Positions 46,991 to 55,646 of a DNA stretch of 64,000 bases are shown here, piece after piece. Below the pieces are notes generated by a model, which was given only the letters and a program-made list of their open reading frames with translations, did not search any database and was not told where the DNA came from. Each line of letters starts with the position of its first letter. Within the stretch, counting starts at the first letter, position 1. The stretch spans positions 725,623 to 789,622 of the forward strand of contig JAEPNK010000001.1 of the NCBI GenBank assembly GCA_017643495.1. Direction: 5' to 3'. Source of the stretch: Rhizobiaceae bacterium. GTDB lineage: Bacteria > Pseudomonadota > Alphaproteobacteria > Rhizobiales > Rhizobiaceae. The position numbers and the translations under genes were made by a program.

Positions 46991-47596
46991 TTACTTGCTG
47001 AAGCGCTCCAGAAGGATCGGGCGTGTTTTACCGTCAGGCCCGTTCGTCATTGCGATGTCCATCGGGCAGGCGGATACAATGACCTGCAAATCCATGGCGG
47101 CCTGGAAAACTATGTTGTCACCTGCGGAAACGGAGGGAGGCACAATTTCCAGTTCTCCGTCCGGAGAAACGCTCACTTTCTGGAATGTGTTGAACGGACT
47201 GGGAATATCTGTGCATGGGTGCCCGGTTTCCTGCAGGATTTCACGCAGATTGTCAGTGCATGAGCGATGAAAGCCCTTGTGCCCCAGCAACTCATACCTG
47301 CGGGCATCACAGGCGGACATCAACATGTCGTGGTCGCCGGGCGAGTTGTCCTCCATGATAACCAGCATTGGATGGCGCATGTTTGAGTAGAGGGCATCAC
47401 CCGTCCCGGGGACGAGCTTTTGCAGGCATGAGCGGGTATGTTCGGTTGAGAGGAATTCATATTTGTCAGGAAGGGCATAGGCCCAAAGGTCTGCAACCTG
47501 GGAGCCTTCCAGATTGGTGATCCGCAACAATTCACCGCGTTTGAGTGCCATGCACCCGGCGTGGCTCCCTTCAATGCGCAGTGTTGGCTCACTCAT
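46991..47596 (-). CDS. DUF1989 (urea carboxylase-associated family) protein
   Basis: The 201-residue product matches the DUF1989 family, with LKRGELLRITNLEGSQVADLW near residue 18, STEHTRSC, then NMRHPMLVIMEDNSPGDHD and HRSCTDNL. Family members are found near urea carboxylase and amine or amino-acid catabolic genes, and several have a conserved Cys/His pattern consistent with a metal site, which is seen here (Cys, His and Asp residues near 68-115). The reaction is unknown. It overlaps the upstream E1-like gene by 4 bp, so the two are translationally coupled. Confidence 0.85.
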   Translation of the reverse strand: MSEPTLRIEGSHAGCMALKRGELLRITNLEGSQVADLWAYALPDKYEFLSTEHTRSCLQKLVPGTGDALYSNMRHPMLVIMEDNSPGDHDMLMSACDARRYELLGHKGFHRSCTDNLREILQETGHPCTDIPSPFNTFQKVSVSPDGELEIVPPSVSAGDNIVFQAAMDLQVIVSACPMDIAMTNGPDGKTRPILLERFSK

Positions 47597-48345
47597 TCAG
47601 CTTTCCTTCCGTACCGGATTTCCTGCCATCGAGCAGACAGTGCGTCATACAATAGCAGACGACCCGCCAGACTGTCTCCTGTGCCGCTGATCTCCTTGAT
47701 GGTTTCTATCGCCTGCATTGAGCCAATAATGCCTGTCAATGCACCCAGAATGCCTGCTTCCTCGCAGCTTGGAAGCAACCCTTCGGGCGGTTTTACGGGA
47801 AAAATGTCCACATATCGCGGATACAGGACTCCGTTATGATCATGGCAGTGCGGTTTGAGGGTTGTTATCGACCCGTCGAACCGTCCGACAGCCGCCGTTA
47901 CCAGCGTAAGGCTGCTGCGTTCACAGGCATCGGCAGCAAGGTAACGGGTGTCGAAATTGTCGCTGCCATCAACAACCAGATCGTAGGAGCGTATGATATC
48001 CCGGATATTGCCGGATGTGAGTCTGATGGAATGGGTTTTGACGTCCACATGCGGATTGGATTTCTGTATGAATGCCTTTGCGCTATCGGTTTTGGGGGCG
48101 CCGATCATCCCGGTTTCATGAATGGTCTGGCGTTGAAGGTTGGAGAGCGAAACGACATCGTCATCGACAATGCCCAACGTGCCTACGCCTGCTGCAGCAA
48201 GATATTGAAGAACCGGCGATCCCAGGCCGCCCGCGCCAATGACCAGCACTTTGGCGGCCTTGAGTTTCTGCTGACCTGCACCACCGATTTCTGCCAGCAC
48301 GATGTGGCGGGCATAGCGTTCGAGTTCTTCAGGTGTAAGCTTCAT
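47593..48345 (-). CDS. ThiF/MoeB/HesA-type E1-like adenylyltransferase
   Basis: The 250-residue protein has the E1-like fold: nucleotide site VLVIGAGGLGSPVLQYLAAAG (about 33-53, only in part quoted), DDDVVSLSNLQRQ, VDGSDNFDTRYLAADAC and the candidate catalytic cysteine in LLPSCEEAG. The paired zinc-binding CxxC motifs of E. coli MoeB are missing: the central position reads HCHDHNGV and the C-terminus ends GRKAE. E1-like enzymes adenylate the C-terminus of a small sulfur carrier such as MoaD or ThiS. No such carrier is encoded nearby. It is 3 bp from the upstream oxidoreductase and overlaps DUF1989 by 4 bp. Confidence 0.88.
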   Translation of the reverse strand: MKLTPEELERYARHIVLAEIGGAGQQKLKAAKVLVIGAGGLGSPVLQYLAAAGVGTLGIVDDDVVSLSNLQRQTIHETGMIGAPKTDSAKAFIQKSNPHVDVKTHSIRLTSGNIRDIIRSYDLVVDGSDNFDTRYLAADACERSSLTLVTAAVGRFDGSITTLKPHCHDHNGVLYPRYVDIFPVKPPEGLLPSCEEAGILGALTGIIGSMQAIETIKEISGTGDSLAGRLLLYDALSARWQEIRYGRKAE

Positions 48346-48348
48346 GGT

Positions 48349-49668
48349 TCAGAGTGTTTCAACCATCCGGTCTTGCATGGTCCGTAGTTCGGCAATTCTG
48401 GAACCTTCGGCTACGCGTGCATTCTCGCGGGTTATCAATTCTCCCTTGGCAATTGGCTTGATGACATGCCCGTCATCAAGAAGCCCGCAAGGAAGCGCAT
48501 TTTCAGCTATGGCTTCATCACGTGTCATGATCCATGCACGATAGGTATACTGGCCCACGGCATCGAGCCGGTCGCCGGGTTTGAGGTCCTTTTTTGCAAC
48601 CGCGCAGACTTCCGCTACCGGTTTCGATAGGGGGACCATGTCAGCCTTGCCATAGAGAACGGCTCTTGCGCAGGTCAGGGGAACTTCAAGCGATGTCAGG
48701 TGAAACGGTCTGTGGAATGTAAAGTACGGTCCCTTGCCCATCTTCAGGTCTTCCATGCGTTCCGTGATGCGCGGATGGGACATGTCGGCAATAACAAACA
48801 CTCCCGGTGCAACCCCTTTTCCGATTGAAAAATCAACACAACCCTTTTTTGACAGCACGCCTCCGTCATCCTGGGGAACAAGGGTCGAAGAAAGCTGGTC
48901 AAGGGTTGCGGAAGGGCCGTGCATCCCTGCCTTGTCGGGTAGGAGCCCGGTTGCATTGGCAATGGCGCACATTTCGACCATAGTCTTTGAGCCATCCACG
49001 AACTCCACAAGCATGCGGACATTCATATTCCGGCGTTTCGCTTCTTCCTCGTAATCATCCGGAACCGCATCAAAATTTAGAGGGTTGTTTTTTCCTTTGC
49101 CGGCACAGACAATTTCGTGACCCATGGCTGACACGAACTCAATCAGCTCCATGCAGGAGGATGGTTCGTCACCTGCACCAAGTGAGTAGACAACGCCAAG
49201 CCGCTCTGCCTGACTTTTCAGGTAGGGGCCGATGCAGACATCAGCCTCGACATTCATCATGGTCAGGTGTTTGCCGTTTTCCATGGCTGCAAGACCGATC
49301 TCTGCACCAACCGAGGGAACACCGGTAGCATCAATCACTACATCAACAAGCGGATTTTCCGCAATCAGCATGGAGTTTTCGGTAACTGCCATCTTGCCGC
49401 CCTCAATTGCGGCAATCATCGCTTTTTCACTGTCGACAGGAGCGGCGGCCTCAGACGAGCCGGTCGCGATTTTCAGTGCATCGGTAGCCCTTGTCAGGCC
49501 GCGGTCAGAAACGGCAGCAACCTCGATGCCCTGCATGTGGGCGACCCGGGTGATGACATCAGTTCCCATTTCGCCACAGCCTATGAGGCCTATCCGGATA
49601 GGCTTGTCCTGCTTGGCGCGTTCTTCAAGATCCCGGGCCAGGCCCGTGAGTGATACATTGGTTGGCAT
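48349..49668 (-). CDS. NAD(P)-dependent oxidoreductase with C-terminal SAF domain
   Basis: The 439-residue protein has an N-terminal Rossmann domain (IGLIGCGEMGTDVITRV, about 26-42; AAVSDRGL) similar to homoserine dehydrogenases, and a C-terminal SAF-type domain (about 360-435, with LKPGDRLDAVGQYTYRAW and IAKGELITREN). Members of this group are often described as flagellar-biosynthesis-like or homoserine-dehydrogenase-like, but their substrates are mostly undefined; some act on sugar acids. It is 3 bp upstream of the E1-like gene, and the three genes appear co-translated. Confidence 0.85.
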   Translation of the reverse strand: MPTNVSLTGLARDLEERAKQDKPIRIGLIGCGEMGTDVITRVAHMQGIEVAAVSDRGLTRATDALKIATGSSEAAAPVDSEKAMIAAIEGGKMAVTENSMLIAENPLVDVVIDATGVPSVGAEIGLAAMENGKHLTMMNVEADVCIGPYLKSQAERLGVVYSLGAGDEPSSCMELIEFVSAMGHEIVCAGKGKNNPLNFDAVPDDYEEEAKRRNMNVRMLVEFVDGSKTMVEMCAIANATGLLPDKAGMHGPSATLDQLSSTLVPQDDGGVLSKKGCVDFSIGKGVAPGVFVIADMSHPRITERMEDLKMGKGPYFTFHRPFHLTSLEVPLTCARAVLYGKADMVPLSKPVAEVCAVAKKDLKPGDRLDAVGQYTYRAWIMTRDEAIAENALPCGLLDDGHVIKPIAKGELITRENARVAEGSRIAELRTMQDRMVETL

Positions 49669-49727
49669 TCGGTTCCCTCAGGTTCCGGCGTTTGTAGCAT
49701 GGTGGAATGGGGGAGCAAACGGGAGAA

Positions 49728-50585
49728 TCACACGGCTGTCTTGAGTGCTTCTTCCATGTATATTTCACGCAGCTTGCCTGCGGTCGGTCCGGGCTTGCCC
49801 TCGCCAATACTGTTCCCGTCGATTTCAATTACAGGCGTTACAAAACTTGAAGCGGAAGTAATGAAAGCTTCACGTGCATTGGCTGCTTCTTCCTTGGTAA
49901 ACGGTCTTTCTTCCACTTTCATTTGCAGCAGCTCAGCACATTTCAATACCGCTTTTCGTGTAATGCCATGCAGGATCGAGTGGGAAAGGTCCCTGGTTAC
50001 GAGCGTTCCATCCTCCGTGACAATCCATGCATTATTCGAAGAACCTTCGGTGATGTAGCCGTCTTCTTCCATCCAGGCATCATCGGCCCCTGCCTTTTTG
50101 GCAGCCATTTTTGCAAGGGAGGGATAAAGCAGTTGTACTGTCTTGATGTCCCGCCGTGCCCAGCGATTGTCCGGAACGACAATCACCCGCGCTCCGGTTT
50201 CGGAAAGCTTGCTTTTGGTGGGGTCGCTTGTCTGGGTGAAAAGAACCACGCTCATTGGTGTGTCTTCGGGCGGGAAGGCAAAATCCCGGTCGGCCGCTCC
50301 CCTTGTTACCTGCAAATAGATCAGTCCGTTCACAAGGCTGTTTTCCTCTATGAGACGTTTGTGAATCTCCAGAAGGGTGTCGATTTCAGCAGGCTGGTTC
50401 ATGTCGAGCTCGCCAAGCGAGCGTTTCAGGCGGGCCATGTGCCCATCAAAATCGAGAAGCTTGCCACCAATAACGGTTGTGACTTCATAGACACCATCGG
50501 CAAAGAGAAACCCGCGATCAAACACGGAAATCTTGGCATTTTCTTCAGGCAGAAAATCGCCGTTTACATAAACAGTCCGGGACAT
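49728..50585 (-). CDS. D-amino-acid transaminase
   Basis: The 285-residue PLP-dependent fold-type IV enzyme resembles D-alanine transaminase. The start MSRTVYVNGDFLPEENAKI (after a long non-credible extension to 50759), the FDRGFLFADGVYEVTTV segment, the likely catalytic lysine in RDIKTVQLL and the TEGSSNNAWIV segment all fit. It interconverts D-amino acids with 2-oxoacids, for example D-Ala and D-Glu. It follows the epimerase gene by 1 bp and is probably co-translated. Confidence 0.93.
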   Translation of the reverse strand: MSRTVYVNGDFLPEENAKISVFDRGFLFADGVYEVTTVIGGKLLDFDGHMARLKRSLGELDMNQPAEIDTLLEIHKRLIEENSLVNGLIYLQVTRGAADRDFAFPPEDTPMSVVLFTQTSDPTKSKLSETGARVIVVPDNRWARRDIKTVQLLYPSLAKMAAKKAGADDAWMEEDGYITEGSSNNAWIVTEDGTLVTRDLSHSILHGITRKAVLKCAELLQMKVEERPFTKEEAANAREAFITSASSFVTPVIEIDGNSIGEGKPGPTAGKLREIYMEEALKTAV

Positions 50586-50586
50586 A

Positions 50587-51555
50587 TTACCCCCATAGTT
50601 CGGGTTTGGAAGGATGGACACTGGACAAATCATATCGCAACCCGTCCGGTCTGTCTCGGGCAAGAAGCAGGGGACCATCCAGGTCCACAAATTTCGCGCC
50701 CTGGGCAAGCAGTACTGCAGGAGCCATGCTGAGGGAAGTTGCAACCATGCACCCGACAAAAATCCCGAGACCGATTTTTTCGGCTTTGGCTTTCATGCGA
50801 AGTGCCTCCGTCAGTCCGCCCGTCTTGTCGAGCTTGATATTCACACAGGAGTAACGTCCTGAGAGTGCTTCAAGCCCTTCACTTGTATGGGATGATTCAT
50901 CTGCACACAGCATCATTTCTGGCTTCAGTTCAGCCAGTATTTCATCCTTCCCTTCCGGCAGGGGTTGCTCGACCAGTGCAATGTCCAGTTCTTTCAGGGT
51001 TGGGATGAGCAGGCGGAAACTTTCCGGTGACCAGCCTTCATTGGCATCCACAATGAAAGTCGAAGAAGGGGCGCCCCGCTTGGCTGCCTTTAGCCTGGCA
51101 ATGTCATCCTCCGTGCCCAGTTTAACTTTCAACAGGGGGCGATGTGCGTTTCGGCGGGCATCTTCTTCCATGACGGCTGGGTCGTTCAGTGACAGGGTAT
51201 AAGCCGTTGTAACCGGTTGAGGCCTGTTCAGACCGGCCAGGTGCCAGACCGGCTTGCCGGACTGTTTGGCTTCCAGGTCCCAAATGGCGCAGTCAACAGC
51301 ATTGCGTGCCGCTCCTGCCGGCATAAGTGTCTGCAGGCTATCCCTGTTTTCAACCTTGCCCAAACTGCTGATCTGCGCAATGACGCTTTCCGGAGTTTCA
51401 CCATATCGTGCATAGGGAACACATTCTCCCTGGCCCTGAAACTCTCCGTCTGTTGCAACAACACGGATTACGCGCGCTTCGGTTTTTGAACCGCGTGAAA
51501 TGGTGAAACTTTTTGCGAGGGGGAAGCTTTCCTCAAATGTCTGAAGACGGATCAA
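50587..51555 (-). CDS. Enolase-superfamily epimerase/racemase (dipeptide epimerase or DgcA-like)
   Basis: The 322-residue product shows the muconate-lactonising group of the enolase superfamily. Catalytic KxK lies in LLKVKLG, metal ligands in FIVDANEGW, ALVEQPL and LCADESS, and the second catalytic lysine in VNIKLDKTGG. These are the features of L-Ala-D/L-Glu epimerases and of the N-acetyl-D-glutamate racemase DgcA. The pairing with a D-amino-acid transaminase favours a role in D-glutamate or peptidoglycan-peptide recycling. No N-acyltransferase (DgcN) is nearby, so DgcA is not claimed. Confidence 0.88.
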   Translation of the reverse strand: MIRLQTFEESFPLAKSFTISRGSKTEARVIRVVATDGEFQGQGECVPYARYGETPESVIAQISSLGKVENRDSLQTLMPAGAARNAVDCAIWDLEAKQSGKPVWHLAGLNRPQPVTTAYTLSLNDPAVMEEDARRNAHRPLLKVKLGTEDDIARLKAAKRGAPSSTFIVDANEGWSPESFRLLIPTLKELDIALVEQPLPEGKDEILAELKPEMMLCADESSHTSEGLEALSGRYSCVNIKLDKTGGLTEALRMKAKAEKIGLGIFVGCMVATSLSMAPAVLLAQGAKFVDLDGPLLLARDRPDGLRYDLSSVHPSKPELWG

Positions 51556-51558
51556 TGG

Positions 51559-53079
51559 TCAAAGACCCTGATTGTATTCGCCCACTTCATCATTCTCGCG
51601 GAGGATGGAGTCGACTGCGTGAAACATCTCTACCTTGCGTTCGTTCGATACAGGGCTCTCGATCACCACAACCAGCTTGGGCTCGTTTGATGAAGCCCGT
51701 ACAAGTCCCCAGGTTCCGTCTTCGGCGACCACTCGCACGCCATTTACGGTAACAAGGTCGCGAATGGCCTGACCGCCAACCGTGTCTCCGTCGGCTTTCA
51801 TTTTCTCGAAACGTTGTACCACCCGGTCGACAACATCATACTTGGTTTCATCTGCGCAATACGGAGACATTGATGGTGAACCATAGGTCACCGGGAGTGC
51901 CCGGCGAAGGTCAGCCATAGTCTTGTCCGGGTTGCGTTCCAGCATGTCACAAACGGCAATAGCCGTCACGATGCCGTCATCATATCCACGTCCGACCGGC
52001 TCATTGAAAAAGAAATGTCCCGATTTTTCGAACCCTGCAATGGCACCGAGTTCATTGACCCGTCGCTTGATATAGGAATGACCGGTTTTCCAGTAATCGG
52101 TTTCCGCTCCCTGCTCCTGGAGAACCGGGTCAGTCAGGAAGAGGCCGGTTGACTTGACGTCTGCGACAAATGTCGATCCGGGATGGACAGCGGAAAGATC
52201 GCGGGCAAGCATCACGCCTACCTTGTCGGCAAAAATCTCTTCGCCTTCATTGTCAACAATCCCGCACCGGTCTCCATCACCATCAAACCCAAGTGCCACA
52301 TCCGCACCGGTTTCAAGAACCCGGTCACGCATCTTGTGCAGCATGGCCATGTCTTCGGGATTCGGGTTGTAGTTCGGGAAAGAATGGTCAAGTTCGGTGT
52401 CCATGTGAATGACATCAATGCCGAGTTGCTCCAGCACCTGCGGAGCAAAGGCGCCCGCTGTGCCGTTTCCACAAGCTGCAACGGCGCGTATCTTGCGCTG
52501 GTAGGGTTTGCGGTTTGCCAGATCGTCAATGTAACGCTGGGCAAAATTTTCGACGAACTGGTAGGAGCCACCGCTTTTCAGTTTCCAGTCGCCATTAAGG
52601 ACGATGTCCCGCAGGCGCCCCATTTCATCAGGGCCAAACGTCAAGGGTCGTTCGCAGCCCATTTTTACACCGGTCCAGCCATTGTCATTATGGGAGGCAG
52701 TCACCATTGCAACAGAAGGAATGTCGAGTGCAAACTGGGCGTAATAGGCAACCGGCGAAAGTGCGAGGCCGATATCATGTACCCGTGCACCTGCCGCCAT
52801 CAGGCCGCTGACAAGCGAGTGCTTGATCGACATGGAATAACTGCGAAAATCGTGACCGGTAACGATATCAGGTCCGGCTCCCAGTTCCTGAATAAGGGTG
52901 CCAAGCCCCATGCCAAGGGCCTGAATACCCATCAGGTTGAGTTCGGGGTCCTTGTCAACGGCAGGATTGCCAAACCACCAGCGCGCATCATACTCGCGAA
53001 AGCCTGTGGGCTTGATGAGCGGAGTTGTTTCAAATTCGTGGGTTTTCGGGGGAACCGAAGAAACTGGCTTGGGAAACAT
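51559..53079 (-). CDS. Phosphomannomutase/phosphoglucomutase
   Basis: The 506-residue alpha-D-phosphohexomutase has the phosphoserine loop VTASHNDNGWTGVKMG, the metal loop GFDGDGDRCGIVDNEG and the sugar-recognition GYDDGIVTA segment in the third domain, with a fourth domain at the C-terminus. It interconverts mannose-1-/6-phosphate or glucose-1-/6-phosphate, feeding cell-surface polysaccharide synthesis. The ATG is preceded by AAGGTC. It is 3 bp upstream of the epimerase and may be co-transcribed, although a functional link is not obvious. Confidence 0.93.
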   Translation of the reverse strand: MFPKPVSSVPPKTHEFETTPLIKPTGFREYDARWWFGNPAVDKDPELNLMGIQALGMGLGTLIQELGAGPDIVTGHDFRSYSMSIKHSLVSGLMAAGARVHDIGLALSPVAYYAQFALDIPSVAMVTASHNDNGWTGVKMGCERPLTFGPDEMGRLRDIVLNGDWKLKSGGSYQFVENFAQRYIDDLANRKPYQRKIRAVAACGNGTAGAFAPQVLEQLGIDVIHMDTELDHSFPNYNPNPEDMAMLHKMRDRVLETGADVALGFDGDGDRCGIVDNEGEEIFADKVGVMLARDLSAVHPGSTFVADVKSTGLFLTDPVLQEQGAETDYWKTGHSYIKRRVNELGAIAGFEKSGHFFFNEPVGRGYDDGIVTAIAVCDMLERNPDKTMADLRRALPVTYGSPSMSPYCADETKYDVVDRVVQRFEKMKADGDTVGGQAIRDLVTVNGVRVVAEDGTWGLVRASSNEPKLVVVIESPVSNERKVEMFHAVDSILRENDEVGEYNQGL

Positions 53080-53211
53080 GATTGACCTTGAAAATGCCTG
53101 TGACAGGATTTGTTTACATGAAATTGGCAGTCCGGAATCCTGCGGTCAAGGCAGATGGTGATCTTTAACCCTGATGCGGGCTTAAGCAGCCATGGTCACG
53201 TCCCATCGGGG

Positions 53212-53733
53212 CTATTGGCGCATGACAAGTTCTCCATTGGAGATGCTGAATTCGCTGAGTTGCCCAAGAAAGCTCATGCCGAGAAGCGTGCCATCCAGAC
53301 CTTTCCCCTCAATGACGGCGGCTTTGACATTCCGCACCGAGACATTGCCGATCTGGATTCGGTCGATGGTGGCGATGGCAGCGGGAACAACGCCATTGGC
53401 CGTATTTACCTTGTGCTTGAAATCTGTGGCCGTCAACCGGATGCCAAGGCGTTTTGCAGTGCTGCCATTGATGGCCACTGAGGTGGCGCCCGTATCAACC
53501 AAGACCTTGATCTTCCGGCCATTGATTCTGGCATTGGCTATAAAATGCCCACGGCTGTCCATCCGTATGCGTGCAATCCTGCCGGAAGTTGACCGCAGAA
53601 CTGGCTGACTTGCTGCAACGGATACTTGTTCGATTTCCGAACTGCTTTTGACCTGACCTACCGTCTGGTGAAGATAGGCGGCGGCACCTGCCGAAACGAC
53701 ACAGGCCGACACCAGGAATGAAAGCATTTTCAT
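53212..53733 (-). CDS. TIGR02281-type retropepsin-like aspartic protease
   Basis: A 173-residue protein with an N-terminal membrane anchor (hydrophobic residues about 4-18) and a clan AA domain carrying the catalytic motif VLVDTGATSVAI near residue 80. The flap-side segment GLDGTLLGMSFLGQLSEF near the C-terminus is characteristic of this single-domain, presumably dimeric family. It is likely in the periplasm, attached to the inner membrane. Substrates are unknown. Confidence 0.9.
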   Translation of the reverse strand: MKMLSFLVSACVVSAGAAAYLHQTVGQVKSSSEIEQVSVAASQPVLRSTSGRIARIRMDSRGHFIANARINGRKIKVLVDTGATSVAINGSTAKRLGIRLTATDFKHKVNTANGVVPAAIATIDRIQIGNVSVRNVKAAVIEGKGLDGTLLGMSFLGQLSEFSISNGELVMRQ

Positions 53734-53902
53734 GGGAATTTATCCTCACCCGTTTTTTGCCCAATTTAACCTGCAAATCTGAAAGCGTGCCTAATCGGGC
53801 CTGGTTTCGGGAAAACAGGTAAATGAGAAGTAAATTCTGTAGTTTGCATAGGCAGCAAAGGCAGGCTTTGCTAGGCTCAGCATACTGAATCGGAAAAGAT
53901 GA

Positions 53903-54946
53903 ATGCGGTACTTGCCAAATTTTGGAAGAGCTTTTTTTGCAACCCTGATTTTGTCTCTGGTTGCCATCTTTCATCCTGCTGCCCAACAGCAAGCAAAAGC
54001 GGACTGGCGAAGTGATGTCGGCATATTCAGGGTTGGTTTTGTCGTTGAAGGCGATCGCGCAGCCCATCTTGCCAGGCTTGAGCCGTTCCGTCTGGTGTTG
54101 ACCGATGAGTTGGGAATTGAGGTGGAGTTTTATCCTGCACCCGATGCGATGGCTCTGATAAATGCATTCACGAGTGCCCGGATAGAATATGCGGTTTTAC
54201 CTGCAATTGGCTACGCGCTGGCCGAGGTGGCATGCAAATGTATTGAGCCGCTTGTTGTACCGAAAGCAGGTGACAGCACAGACGGATTTCATGCTGTCCT
54301 GATTGGCAGGCCCGGAGGGCCGGTTTCCGCAAGCGAACTGTCCGGAAGGACGGTAGCAAGTCTCGACAGGGAATCGATGACAGGCCACAAGCTTGTAATG
54401 AACCTGTTGGTCTCGGAAGGCCTTTTGGCATCACCCGAGAGCATTGGCCTGCATGAAACGGCTTCACCGTCCGGTGCGGTGGAAAGCCTGATCGAGGGAA
54501 AGGCTGACGCGCTGATTGGCTGGAGTTCGCTGACTGGCAATCCCGCTGAAGGGTATTCAAGAGGCACACTGCGCCAGATCAACCGGCTGACCCAGGGGCG
54601 GGCACCGGATTATCCTGTTCTCTGGAAATCTCCACAAATACCCCATCATCCGCATGTGGTGCGCCGCAAACTGGGAGGTGAGGCAAAAAGATTGCTCCGT
54701 GATACCCTGCTTAACCTGTATGAGGATGATGCGTTGGCCTATGACGCCGTTGAGCCGGTTCTTGGAGGCGGATTTGCCGCTACCCGACCAGACAGGTTCA
54801 ACATGCTCGTCAGGTTTGTTGACGGGATGTACAAGGCTCCGGAGCCGGTCACTGAACCGGACGGCGAGAAGGACCCTTCCGATAACACTGCCGTTGAGGA
54901 TAGCCTTGCCGAACAACCAGCTGTTGATGGTGATCACCAGAAATGA
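53903..54946 (+). CDS. PhnD/SsuA/transferrin-family substrate-binding protein
   Basis: A 347-residue secreted protein with a signal peptide (hydrophobic residues about 10-25, cleavage near QQAKA) and a type II periplasmic-binding domain of the PhnD type. It shows FRVGFVVEGDRAAHLARLEPF near the N-terminus, YAVLPAIGYALAE and the LSGRTVASLDRESMTG lobe region. The C-terminal 40 residues are acidic and Pro/Glu-rich, unusual for a simple transporter protein. No phosphonate transporter genes are adjacent. It stands next to the Tad locus, and its role is unknown. Confidence 0.85.
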   Translation: MRYLPNFGRAFFATLILSLVAIFHPAAQQQAKADWRSDVGIFRVGFVVEGDRAAHLARLEPFRLVLTDELGIEVEFYPAPDAMALINAFTSARIEYAVLPAIGYALAEVACKCIEPLVVPKAGDSTDGFHAVLIGRPGGPVSASELSGRTVASLDRESMTGHKLVMNLLVSEGLLASPESIGLHETASPSGAVESLIEGKADALIGWSSLTGNPAEGYSRGTLRQINRLTQGRAPDYPVLWKSPQIPHHPHVVRRKLGGEAKRLLRDTLLNLYEDDALAYDAVEPVLGGGFAATRPDRFNMLVRFVDGMYKAPEPVTEPDGEKDPSDNTAVEDSLAEQPAVDGDHQK

Positions 54947-54995
54947 TGCAGCTGCCATCCTTATCTATTGGATGGACGCTGACCGCTCCGTAAAT

Positions 54996-55637
54996 CTATG
55001 GCTTGATTGTTACCTTGTCGCCAATCCGCGGTCTCAACAGGATGCTGTCTCCCAGGGTAATGGCAGTTGCATCCTTTTCCACTCCGACATTTTTCTGTCC
55101 GAAAATGCCGACAATGGGTGTATGGTCAGCTTCAACTTCTGCTGCAACAAGAAATGTATCATCAATCTTGATGGAGGCCGGAACGGGATACTCACTTCCT
55201 GCAGCCCGTTTCTTGCGGGCGACATCGGTCGCATCCTTTTTCGAGAAGCAATTTGCATTGCTCGTGTCGGAGTTGTCACGGCTCCAGGCGATTGTGGCCT
55301 TGCCGTTCTTTATTTCTATGCCGGATATGACAATGCAGGGTACAAGTTCATAGGGTGCCATGACCTTTGGTGCGATCGTCATGATCTGCTTTACATCATT
55401 CTCTTTGAGTTCGGCTGATTGGGTAATCAGGTCTGCGATTGCACTGGCTGTCCGGGAAATCTTTCGATCAATGGAAACCGCGTAAGAAGTCTCTACCGTT
55501 CCCATGAACAGGATAATCAGAAGTGGTGCAATCAGGGCAAATTCCACTGCTGCCACGCCCTTGTTGTCGCGTAGTGTGTTTGCCAGTTTTCCCGGAAGTC
55601 TGGACTGAACGGCTGTGGTGTGAAAAAGTTTTTTCAT
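54996..55637 (-). CDS. TadE/TadF-like pilus assembly protein
   Basis: The 213-residue protein has a TadE-like N-terminal motif with DNKGVAAVEFALIAP followed by a membrane helix, then VETSYAVSIDRKISRTASAIADLI, the pattern of pseudopilins in Tad systems. The C-terminal part is predicted to be periplasmic. It starts at ATG 55637, 9 bp after the preceding TadE-like gene, so they form an operon that converges on the PhnD-like gene. Confidence 0.9.
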   Translation of the reverse strand: MKKLFHTTAVQSRLPGKLANTLRDNKGVAAVEFALIAPLLIILFMGTVETSYAVSIDRKISRTASAIADLITQSAELKENDVKQIMTIAPKVMAPYELVPCIVISGIEIKNGKATIAWSRDNSDTSNANCFSKKDATDVARKKRAAGSEYPVPASIKIDDTFLVAAEVEADHTPIVGIFGQKNVGVEKDATAITLGDSILLRPRIGDKVTIKP

Positions 55638-55646
55638 GGCCTTGTC

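Noticed and set aside
49923-50732. Plus-strand frame of 269 codons opposite the D-amino-acid transaminase
   Set aside because: It is a shadow of a gene with clear PLP-enzyme motifs and has no start signal.
52183-53085. Plus-strand frame of 300 codons opposite the phosphohexomutase gene
   Set aside because: The minus-strand product has all phosphohexomutase active-site motifs; the plus frame is a shadow.
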